DNA of 64,000 nucleotides from Sinonovacula constricta (lineage: Eukaryota > Mollusca > Bivalvia > Cardiida > Solecurtidae): assembly GCA_007844125.1 (NCBI GenBank), contig CM017568.1:7224675-7288674 (forward strand), written 5' to 3'. Position numbers and translations under genes: made by a program. This document shows positions 50,330 to 60,530 of this stretch, one piece after another. How positions within the stretch are numbered: the stretch's first letter is position 1; each line of letters begins with the position of its first letter. The notes under the pieces are model-generated. The model was not told the origin of the DNA and searched no databases. It saw only the letters and a list, made by a program, of their open reading frames with translations.

Positions 50330-50680
50330 CCGACGGTTGGACATACGGGATATAGTCAATTAGTTTTGTTCTTCCCGAGAACGTCGTCGTTATTTATTGG
50401 GGAATTTTCAATAATAATATGAGCAATTGTGTCATGATAGTTCGTTAGACCATTGGATTCCTACATATCTTTAAAAATTTAAGAAACATATTTTTTCAGC
50501 GTTTAACAGGCGAATATAGCAACACACGCGATGCAATAAATCTTGAATCAAATGTGTTTGCACATTTACAAAATCTAACAAAGGGAAGACCTCTTGAGAG
50601 CATGAAGGTCAAATTGAACAAAAGAAAATTATAGACTCGATTTTATTGAATTTGTTTATGACTACCCACACCCCGCTAGC

Positions 50681-50684
50681 ACCG
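50681..50684. repeat. 4-bp target-site duplication (left)
   Basis: ACCG, identical to 51400-51403. It abuts the TGTTAC end of the solo LTR. Confidence 0.75.
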
Positions 50685-51399
50685 TGTTACAACCGGTGTC
50701 GCTATATAAGTTTATTTATAAAATGGCACGTTTACTAAACGACGAAATGGTGTAACAGAAAGAACAAGCCAGCAACAAACTAGTACAATAATGTTTCATT
50801 TTAATAAACAACTAAATCTATGACGTAATTAAACAAAAACAAATAAATGAGACAAAATTTCAGAAAGCAAAATAAATGTTAGCTTACAGTTTGTCCCTTT
50901 AGGAGGTGTCCCTTTAATAGTCCAATTAATAATCCAGCGTCGAATAATCCCGGAGAGTTTTCGGTAGAATGTCCTCGTAGATAAGCACGTGAAATAATCC
51001 AAAGGTAGAACAAAACACGAATGTAAATGAAATAAATCCAAATTCAACACTTTAATATTTATATCACTGTAGAATAAAGTAAGTCCACGTAAGTTTCAAC
51101 ACAAAAAGATTTAATATAGAAGCTGCAAGTATTTCCAAACTATATGTCCAAACGTTCATCCAAACTCTTTATCCAAACTTCCAAACTTATTTTATATCGG
51201 CAAACACGCCCTTATATATACACAAAGAATTTCCAGAACATTCACGAACCCAGAACATTCTCGAAAACCAGTTAACAAACTAGCATGATCCTTTTCTTCT
51301 AGCAGTTACGCGAATGCTACGTCATCAAAACCACAACGGTAAACAACTCTTAACCTGACTAGCGTAACCTTAAACGCTGATGTACTGCTGTACATAACA
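50685..51399 (-). mobile_element. solo LTR of an LTR retrotransposon, 715 bp
   Basis: On the + strand it begins TGTTAC and ends ATAACA, i.e. 5'-TG...CA-3' with matching inverted ends (TGTTA/TAACA), and is flanked by the 4-bp duplication ACCG. The likely transcriptional sense is minus: TATATATAAGGGCG at about 51207-51220 forms a TATA box, and AATAAA lies about 30 bases from the other end (about 50712). No primer-binding site, polypurine tract or gag-pol sequence adjoins it, so it is a solo LTR left by LTR-LTR recombination. A 4-bp duplication fits some Ty3/gypsy lineages; the family is not assigned. Confidence 0.87.
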
Positions 51400-51403
51400 A
51401 CCG
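51400..51403. repeat. 4-bp target-site duplication (right)
   Basis: ACCG directly after the ATAACA end of the LTR; pairs with 50681-50684. Confidence 0.75.
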
Positions 51404-52707
51404 GCTTAAGCAGTATTGAATTTTCAAACAGTCAAACTGTTAAAATTCATGATCTCAAAGGACCAGACAATATAGATAACAACACTGAGATGTTTAAATT
51501 GTTCATTGATAGTTCTCCATAATAACAAACATGTGCCGGATATTGCGTATTTAGAAATTTAATTTCTAAACAAAAGTCAGGTGCAGCATGCCTTTGAACC
51601 CCCTAGCTGGGCCGCACCAGATTTTGAATGCCGACGACGGGCCTGCTCTATATCTCTTTGAAAGTAGTGTTTTGATAGTCTTATATTTAGAATGACTGTA
51701 CGTCTACTACATTTCTTTGCATAATGTTCATATTGTTGATTTTATGTCTTCCTTCCGCCCTATATCATTGAATCTGTCCAAAATGGTTAGGCCTTGCGCA
51801 TAATATCTTGTCTGTCTATGTTGATGTACTTGTTGTTTCCTGTGCGCAATTCTTAAATAAGAAGTTATGACAAAGTCTTCTGACAATAAAGTATACTTTT
51901 CTGCTTCTGGTTCTGCTTCTGTTTCTTCACTCAGTGTTACTGTCCAGTTTCGCTTTAAAGAAAAACACATAACGATTCCACTAATGGCTGCCCGGGGAAC
52001 AGTTTACGTGTTCATATTATCAAAGTCTAATGTTTTATAAGTATGCTTTAAAAGGTTCTGATGAACGATAGATCATGTGTTTCATTTTAGTTGCCTTACA
52101 ATGGGAGGAAACTCATGTATATATTAAACATTGATTGTAACAACGATGCTCCCCTAAGAATGTAGTTATTCAATATTAAAGTAAATTATTTTGTGAAGTA
52201 AGGTTTTCCAACCAATGTTTTGACATATATCTCTCGTGACTTTTATTTCTAAATAATGTATGTTTAGAACTAAATTAAATTAATTTGTAAAGAAATGCTA
52301 AAAATATCGATGCTCACGCAAATGACACTGAGTTGAATTTTTGGATTGTCGTCAGCTAAGTTTGAACAAGCGCGTAGTGTTCTGCATGACTTGACAGGCC
52401 AGCACCACCCACACGACAACCAAGATCGCTGAAGGTATAAGGTTGAAAGTTTTGTCTTATATGTTTGCTTACCGACATCTTAGCAAATATATCAACTCAA
52501 ACTTCATTTTTGAATTGATATGCAATCAGAATTTCAATGTACATACATTTAGAACTATTTTGTCTACCATAATAGCTCAGTACAATGATGTTCATGGTCC
52601 AAGCTGTTAATAACTTAAACTTTTCCACGGAAGTGTGATTTGAGATTTAGTCATGACATTCAGAGTCCGTTTCTTTAAACCTTATTAGACGGATCAAATT
52701 GGCGTTG
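51404..52707. other. non-coding, no recognised feature
   Basis: Spacer between the solo LTR and the large DNA transposon. A minus frame at 51728-51970 is unrecognised. The outermost part of the transposon could begin a little left of 52708. Confidence 0.4.
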
Positions 52708-52975
52708 AACCCCCAAAAAATTGATACAAAAGGTTTCTCAATGGATTCTGGTACCATTAGGCATGCTAAATAACATACTAAAAATCTAGTATAATCTGAC
52801 ATCCGGAAAAGGGTAATTTTCAAGATGGCGTCCAGGATGGCCGTCAAGAGCGTAAAATCGCTATATCTCAATTACTATTCAACCTAGAAAGGTGGTTTTG
52901 GTGTCTAACCATAGGTTTTAGGGGTCAAGGAATTCAAAGAAATCAATGAAATTACCATCAGTTATTTATTTATCC
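52708..52975 (+). repeat. left terminal inverted repeat
   Basis: It runs from AACCCCCAAAAAATTGATAC to GAAATTACCATCAGTTA and matches the reverse complement of 57950-58213 almost throughout: AGGCATGCTAAATAACATAC, TCAAGATGGCGTCCA, TTACTATTCAACCTAGAAAG. A minus-strand open frame at 52647-52871 and a plus-strand one at 58050-58256 translate to near-identical peptides only because the arms are inverted copies. Confidence 0.93.
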
Positions 52976-53074
52976 ACAAATCCAAGATGGCGTCCAAGGA
53001 TGGCCGCCCATTCACTTAAATGGCTTTAAGCAAGTGTTGTGTTCAAACATGATTGTAAATTATGCTGTCTCTGG

Positions 53075-53335
53075 TTTACTTTCTGATTCAAAACTTTTGT
53101 CATTGGATTCTAACACCATACGAGGGGTGATCTAGTGCAATCTGATTTCTGGAAAGGTGTTATTTTCAGGATGGCCTCCAAGATGGCTGCCGCGAGCTTA
53201 AGATGGCTGTACCTCAATTACTATTCAACCTAGAAAGGTGGCTTTGGTGTCTGATCCAGGTTTTGATGCTCAAGGAATCTCATTAAATTAGTACAATTAC
53301 CCTCAATTAATTAGTTATTGACAAATCCAATATTT
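53075..53335 (+). repeat. subterminal degenerate copy of the left TIR
   Basis: ATTCAAAACTTTTGTCATTG, AGATGGCTGCCGCGAGC and TACTATTCAACCTAGAAAGG repeat the left TIR in direct orientation about 370 bp further in. The right end has only one copy. It is more diverged than the outer pair. Confidence 0.8.
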
Positions 53336-53481
53336 TCAGTGTGTCTATCTAGGTTTCGAGCACCCAGAAAATCATCAAAAGTACCTAAATAAGAGGTTTG
53401 AAACGAATGGCACAAATTGTGATCCAGTAATCCAATAAACCAAGTTTACCAGCCCATTAGGACATTGTAGTATACACTTAG

Positions 53482-56400
53482 TCACTGTTCATCCTCATCA
53501 TCTGACTCCTCTGGAAGGAACTTGTTATGGGGATTGTCACATTCTTCAAGTTGGCACGGTCCACAGACAGTAGTACATGGCAGTCCATATCTTCTACATG
53601 AGCAGCGGAGGGTCTTGCAGGCAGTGGAGCAGTTACAGCGAATGACCTTCACGAGACTGTCTGGAGCAGCATTCATTCTTGACATCAGTGGGACGAACCG
53701 ATTATCCAGTAGCTTCCACCCCCAGTTCATGGCATCCATACCCTCCTCTATTCCCATCCAAACCATGATCTGGTAGTACACTCTGCGACAGTGAAGTTTG
53801 GTAGCAGATTCAGTTGGAGGCAGACGTTCCGGGGTTACAAACGACGAAGAAGAGACAACCTTCTTGCTGAAGATGTTATATCGCATAGTCTCAAGAGAAT
53901 CTGCGTGCTTGCCACCAAAGAGGAAAGACATCACTTGGCACCCAAGGTCTTCGATAATCTGTGTGGTCTGGTTTGGGATGGTGAAAGCATTGGCACAAGA
54001 CTGAAGGACATGGTCTCCTTTTACAAGCTTCTGAAAAGCACTCTTTTTGCCAACACCGAAAATCCGAGAAGTCGTGTCGCAACCAGTCATGGCATGGATG
54101 AACAGCAACTGAGAACACAGATCATGTCCGAGGATGTCATTTAGACGGTTGATGTCATACACTTTAAAACTGCCATCAGGTTTGGTTCTGTCTGATTTGA
54201 AATAAAGAGCCATAGTGTCTCCCTGTGCATAGTAAAGGAGCAAGACAAGGAGATCTGTATCTTCTCCAATCAGCGTAATGGTGTGTAGACGAGATGCCTC
54301 CACTGCTTCCTTTACTATTTCACATCAGCATCTCCGAGTGCATTGACCACAGTGCAATCCTTTTCTCTCAGTTCATCACTTATCATCTGGATCAGTCTCT
54401 GTTTATTGACATCTCTTGACAGGAACTCCTCCTTCTTGCCTGAGAACTCTGTCTCTGCTGTAAAGCTGACAATGGGATGAATATTTTGTCCTCTTCTCTC
54501 ATGCGTGTTGTCTTTAATGGATGGCCCTTAATCATAGCCATCAAAGACAACGGTCGTAGCTGAACCATAATGTCGGATGGTAAAGTCAGCATATGACTGC
54601 GCTATGTCACCATAGCTTTCTCCTTGTTTCCATGGTATTCGGTGCAGCAAGGAACCCCCATCAAGGACATGATACTCTGTTTCTGGTACAGAATCTTGGA
54701 TTGCATCCTGTGCATGATCACAGATCGCCTGTGCAAGTTGTGGCTTATCAGCCTTTCGGAAGACGTTTCTGGCTTCAAAGAGGGCAGGAGGGAAAGGACT
54801 GAGCTCGTAACGCATAACTTCCTCCAATGATAGCTCTCCAGTTTGGGAGACCACCAGGAAACGTTGAAAGAGGAGTGCAGAATCAATGGTTCGATCAGGA
54901 GCAAACTTGATAGCTGATGTTTGTCCAAGGGTTATGGCCTTATCCTTTCTACTGAACGAGAATGTGAATGCAGGCTGTCCAATCATTTTCTGCATAATTT
55001 TGCATCCAACAGACTCATATTCGTGCACGTTCACACCTTCGTCAGCCACAACACCAGTAACAACATTCCTTAACGAAGAGTCTGGCGAGAAAGGTGACCA
55101 TGCAACAAGTTTTGCACTGATCTCCTCCAGGTCAGTAGCATCCCTCTTCAGTTTTCATCCTTGCCTCCGTCACGTCTTTGTGCTGTTCAGATGTCGAGTA
55201 CGACAGGTTCGTGAACTCCTGCATTGCGATGTTGTACTCCGATGTTATGGGCCTTGAAATGGTCCAGATGGCTCTCTGTTCTTCACATCATTGACATTCC
55301 CCCTCCGTGTGTCATACCTCCAGTGGTCTTCGACCTCATCAATGTCGTCTCGATGACAAGATCTGAGCTAAGGCCTGCCCACAACTGGTTGCTCCGACGG
55401 ATGACATGAAAGCCCTTTCTGAAAAGGTCTGGGTGTTTGAAGTCAAGCTGGCCCATCTCTTCGACATAGAAGTATGCTGATTTCAAGTAGTTGTAATGCC
55501 CAGCTGCGGCGAATATCGGCAAGCAGTCGGAAACAGCACGTAGGTGCATCAGCCAAGAACCTGTTCGATCTGCCTTCATCAGTGACCTAGCAACTTTTAC
55601 CATGTTTTGATAATTCAGCCACAACTGACTTGTTTTTGACCTAGCACTCAGTTCTGTCTTCCTTTTCTCCAGCTCTTCATCTATTCGACTCAGGTTTTCG
55701 GATGTTAACACATTTTGTAATGTTGCCTCACCAATCAACAGCGCACTATACATCCCTTCAGACTCTTCAACCGCTGCTGCGAATTCGGGACTACCATCTG
55801 CCATCTCTGACACAATCATATGGTTAAGACATCTGTCTACAAGAAGATGGCCACGGAAGGCTCTCTGAACCGATTTGCCGGTCAGCATATGGGCTACAGA
55901 ATTTTCACCATAAACTGTCCCAAGAATCTCCTTGAGTCCCGTGCCTTCCAGCAGTGTACCAATCGCTCCTAGCAGGTTCATGAAGGTGTGGAAGCAACAG
56001 AACAATGGATTTGAGATGGCTTCCTGGCGGTGAATCTAGGACTATCTCTTGTGCCTTCCAATATAGGGGCTGGTCGAATGTGACTACTGGGTCAAGATGG
56101 TGCTTGTAAGCAAGACGACAAAGGAACTCCAATGTTGACAGGATACATGTCTTGTCGCCGGAGTACATGTCTATCATCGGTAGGTACCTGATTGAAGACT
56201 GGCCTGGATGATCGTTTCCCTGGTAAATAATGTGCATCATCCCCTGCCAACCTGGAGTGGCCTGTTTGAAGTTGAACGACAACTCCCAAAGCAGATCAAC
56301 CCTGGTGTCGCATTCGGTGAGATCAGGAAGTTCTTTGAAAGTGATTTCTCGACGAACGTGTCTGGCAAAGCGATGATCTATTATCACAAACTTTGACTTC

Positions 56401-57840
56401 TCTACAATGTTCAGTTCCGTTGTTCTGTGCCTAGGGATGCAAAGGTCCGTCTTCTGTCCTGGCGTCAAGGCAGCAATCATGCCCATCCCGTGAAATGTTC
56501 CTTTCCCATCAATTGTGAGAATGTTATGATCCACATTGTCTGCTGCGAATAACAAGGCCATGTTCAACGCATCAATATCCTGGCCAAGCATATTTGGTGC
56601 AGCACAATTTGCAGCATTCATTTCAAACCTCTGCATTTCGCTATAGGAAGAGCAGAACCCCATCTGACATAAAGTATCCACAAGAAACCTAGACCGATTT
56701 AAGTGGTGCATTTGAACTGAAAGGCCAATCTGCAAAGGGGCAAGGACAGCCCTTGGTCGGACTGTCTGTATGATTGCATGGCCTATGCTAGCAACTTTCT
56801 TTTGTGTGTCTTTACCAACAAACAAGGCCGTTAAATCAGAGCGGAGTGATTCTGGAATGTAATCAAGGGCGGCCTGGAGTTTTAGTTCTTCTGTAGTCGG
56901 GTACTGATCATTAACGGTTGGCACATTTGTCTTGATGTCACTTTTTATGAGCCTTGCCGCGGTCTCAAGTACTGCTCTCTTCTGTGACTCTTCATCACCT
57001 TCTTGCTTTGTACTGTTGAAGTATGATCTGAGGATGTGTGACGTTTTCTCTCTCATTGTCACTATGTCATCTAAACCTGCAATATATATGCAATTTCCAT
57101 ACCGTTCCTTCAGCTGGCTTTTAGGTACTGATTACCATAGGGGAGGGTATCGGCCATAGATAAATACTCTTTCATTTTACACCTAAGGTCAGAAACAGTC
57201 AACTGTTCTTCATCATTCATTTCAAGGTATGCACACATCTTTGAGAAGGCTTGTTCTTGGTCCTCATCCTTTGGCCTTCCAGATTTCCTCCGCTTTGGAT
57301 CAGGCTCAGTCAGAAACTGCAGGGGTACATCACGACCACACATGAAATGGCTGCTGCAAACGTTATGATACACACAGTCTGCAGCGTGAAGATCGCCATG
57401 ATAGTATTCAATTCTACCTTTCACTTTGAAAGACCACTCGTCGCACCGCCTTTCACAGCATTGCAATATTGTCTTTGCAAAGATATCAGTTTTCACATAA
57501 CTATAGTCGGCGCTTCCTTTCTGAACATTAGTGCCACAGAAAAGACAGTCGGTTTGGCTATTGAATGGACCTTCAGACACCCTAGCACTCCTTTTCATAG
57601 TAGTGGTACTGGATTCACCGCTCTGTTTCCTCTTTAAATGAAGATCAATTTCAACACTGTTTGTGTACAATTTGCGACATTTCGTATGAACTATACAGCC
57701 TGCGGTCACAGCAAGGGTGTCACCTCTCCGAACACTAGATCATTGATCCCATCAGCACCCTTTTGGCGAATCTTGACTACATCACCTCCATCTTCCACTA
57801 TGCAAATGGGACAGATCTGGTCACTGTGGGATGCACTCAT
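53482..57840 (-). pseudogene. Academ-like transposase with FEN1/XPG-like nuclease and CXC domain, broken
   Basis: Read from 57840: MSASHSDQICPICIVEDGGD; a shift near 57750; CIVHTKCRKLY, CLFCGT and a Cys/His cluster (ADCVYHNVCSSHF); a shift near 57120; a DDE-like core with NVDHNILTIDGKGTFHGMG and VVTFDQPLYWKAQE (about 56540-56050); a shift near 56020; FMNLLGAIGTLLEGTGLKE, with a possible catalytic Glu; a shift near 55290; then from 55049 a region ending TTVVFDGYD and a TAA. The next frame holds LGDADVK, with a one-base loss near 54320. From 54303 come GEDTDLLVLLLYY, MTGCDTTSRIFGVGKKSAF (like the FEN1 G-x-D...GxG helical motif) and a C-terminal cluster (CNCSTACKTLRCSCRRYGLP and CGPCQLEEC). Nuclease acidic residues are mostly kept. 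Domain order is clear; biochemical roles are inferred from family resemblance. The copy is inactive. Confidence 0.85.
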
Positions 57841-57949
57841 CTTTTACCTGGACGAAGAAAAAAAAGAAATTATTACACGTACGATTAATTAGTGTCCTTA
57901 TAAAATAACCTGTATATCAAAAGTAGAACATTAAGAGCCAAAAAAAATT

Positions 57950-58213
57950 AAATAATTAACTGCTGGTAATTTCATTGCTTTCTTTGGATTCCTTGGCCCC
58001 CAAAACCTAGGGTTAGACATCAAAATCACCTTTCTAGGTTGAATAGTAATTGAGATATAGCGATTTTACGCTCTCGGTGGCCATCTTGGACGCCATCTTG
58101 AAAATGCCCCTTTTCCGGAAGTCAGATTGTACTAGATTTTTAGTATGTTATTTAGCATGCCTAAAGGTACCAAAAACAATTGAGAAACCTTTTGTATCAA
58201 TTTTTTGGGGGTT
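57950..58213 (-). repeat. right terminal inverted repeat
   Basis: Reverse complement of the left TIR. It starts inside with TGCTGGTAATTTCATTG and ends with GTATCAATTTTTTGGGGGTT. The inner edge lies about 110 bases upstream of the putative start codon at 57840, so it probably carries the promoter. Confidence 0.93.
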
Positions 58214-58689
58214 TGGGGGATTTTTTTTTCATATATTGACCCGCCTATATGTATGATCTTCAATTTTAAAAAAAGTAATACCATTACAAATAATTCAAAT
58301 GTTTGCGAAAAAAATGCGGAAAATTATTTTGATATAAATATGGTAAGGATAGTGTTCAAAATATTTTACCGGCTTGATCAAGGTCAAAAACATTTCAGTA
58401 TAGGCCCCCAGATAGCGACGTTTGCCAGTAAGTTCAGATCTTAAAAAAAAACAATGAAATTAAAAAAAGTCACACATTTGCCAAAAATGCTGGAAACAAA
58501 TGTTTATGGGATAAAACGTCCAAAAATAATGTAAATGAAAATATTGTTTGATACCCACTGTACTGCCGTGATCTTTGACCCTATCAAGAGCCGGGTTTGG
58601 AACAGTGGGTCCATCTGGTCCGGCGAAGGTTTAAGGATAAAAGTTTAATCTGACATCTGAGATATGAATCATATCAACTTCTTTTTCTG
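58214..58689. other. non-coding flank of the transposon
   Basis: A T/A-rich stretch followed by GATCTTTGACCCTATCAAGAG and related sequence. Nothing was recognised. Confidence 0.4.
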
Positions 58690-60530
58690 GAAGGGACATG
58701 TCTTACAACTTCCATACAAAGTCAGGGCCCAGCCAAAGGAAGTCACAAGTGAATTACAGAACAACTTCCTTATAAAGACAGGGTCCAGACGATGGAAGTC
58801 ACACTTGGTTTTACACGACAACTTCCACACAAAGACTGCATCCAGCCGATGGAAGTCATACTTGGTGTCCGGTCAGTGTAAACCACACTTGGTTTAACAC
58901 AATAACTTCTGTACAGAGTAAAGGTCCAGCCGATGGGAGGCATATTTGGTTTTGCAAGACAACTTCCATACAGCGACAGCATTCAACCGATGGAAGTCAC
59001 ACTTGGTTTAACAGGACAAACTCCATTCAGAGATAGCATCCAACCGATTGAAGTCACACTTGGTTTTACAGGACAAACTCCATTCAGAGATAGCATCCAA
59101 CCGACGGAAGTCACACTTGGTTTTACATGGTAACTTCCATACAGAGACGGAGTCCAGCCGATGGAAGTCACCATTGGTTTTACAAGACAACTTCCATAGA
59201 GAGAGAAGTTCCTGCCGATAGAAGACACACTTCGTATTACAAGGCAACTTCCATATAGAGCCGGGGTCCAGCCGATGGAGGTCATACCGGGTTTTACATG
59301 ACAACTTCCATAAAGAGACAGGGAGCAGTCGATGAAAGGCACACTTGTTTGACAGGACAATTTCCATACAGAGACAGCATCCGGCCGATGGACGTCGCAC
59401 TTGGTTTTACAGGAAAACTCCCAAACAGACACAGGGTCCAGCCGATGGAAGTCACACCTAGCTTTACATGACAACTTCCAGACACAGACAGCATCCTGCC
59501 GATGGTAGTCTCACTTGGCTTTACACGACAACTTTAATACAGAGACAGGGTCCAGCAGATGGAAATCACACGTTGCCTTACAGTACAACTTCCAAACAGA
59601 GTCTGGGCCAGCCGATGGAAGTCACACTTGGTTTTGCAGGTCAGCTTCCTTACAGAGACAGCATCCATCCGATGGAAACCACACTTGGTTTTACACGAAG
59701 GAAGGTCACACCTGGTTTTACACGACAACTCAGATACAAAGACAGGTCCCAGCCGATGGAAGGCACACTTGGCTTTGAACAACTTCTAAGTTGCCGATGG
59801 GAGTAACGTTTTGGCTTTACAGGATAACTTCCTTACATAATCAGGCTCCTCCAACCTCAGGCTTTGAACAACTTCTAAGTTGCCGATGGGAGTAACGTTT
59901 TGGCTTTACAGGATAACTTCCTTACATAATCAGGCTCCAACCGATGTCCGTACAGAGACTCCAACCATTCGAAGTCATGCTTGGTTTTACAGAATAACGT
60001 CATTACAGCGTAGGTGTCCTGCTGATGCGAGTAATGTTTGGTTTTAGAGGACAACTTCCATACAGATCCATTCCATACAGAGACAGGGTCCAACCGACGG
60101 GAGTCACACTTGGTTTTACATGACAACTTCCTTACAGAGCCAGTGTCCTACCAATGGGAGTAACGTTTGGTTCTAGACGACAACTTCCATTTGAAGACAA
60201 GGTCCTACCGATGGGAGTCACACTTGGATTTACACGACAACTTCCACTCAGAGTCAGTATCCAGCTGATGGAAATCACACTTGTCTTTTCATGACAATTT
60301 TCATACATAGACAAGGCCCTGCCGATGGAAGTAATGTTTGGTTTTATAGGACAACTGCCTTAAATAATCAGGTTGTAATCGATAGGAGTCACAACTAGTT
60401 TTACATGCCAACGTCCGTACTGAGACAGGCTCCAACTGATAGGAGTCACAACTGGTTTTACATGCCAACGTCCGTACTGAGACAGGCTCCAACCGATGGG
60501 AGTTACACTTGGTCTTACACTTGTAGTTCG
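58690..60530. repeat. 57-bp tandem array, about 32 degenerate units
   Basis: A typical unit is CAGGGTCCAGCCGATGGAAG, TCACACTTGGTTTTACANGA, CAACTTCCATACAGAGA. The period is 57 (19 codons), so several frames stay open on both strands and give 19-residue periodic peptides such as KTKCDFHRLDPVSVWKLSC on minus. An 89-bp segment is duplicated nearly exactly (59771-59849 and 59860-59938), and one 57-bp unit is duplicated at about 60377-60490. The consistently open frames deserve note, but internal stops occur in all frames and there is no start, splice or domain evidence for a gene. Confidence 0.93.

Larger units (their letters stand above)
52708..58213 (-). mobile_element. large DNA transposon (~5.5 kb) with long TIRs, Academ-like
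   Basis: Long inverted repeats (about 52708-52975 and 57950-58213) enclose a single minus-strand coding region (57840 to 53482) without introns. The protein combines Cys/His clusters, a DDE-like core, a FEN1/XPG-type nuclease region and a C-terminal CXC cluster. From memory, Academ elements pair a transposase with an XPG nuclease and Cys-rich domains, so Academ is my best assignment, not proven. Exact ends and target-site duplications could not be fixed: similarity between arms fades outside AACCCCCAAAAAATTG. The coding region has at least five frameshifts and one nonsense codon. Confidence 0.85.

Noticed and set aside
53522..57892. plus-strand open frames antisense to the transposase
   Set aside because: Shadows of the minus-strand coding region, which carries the recognisable motifs.
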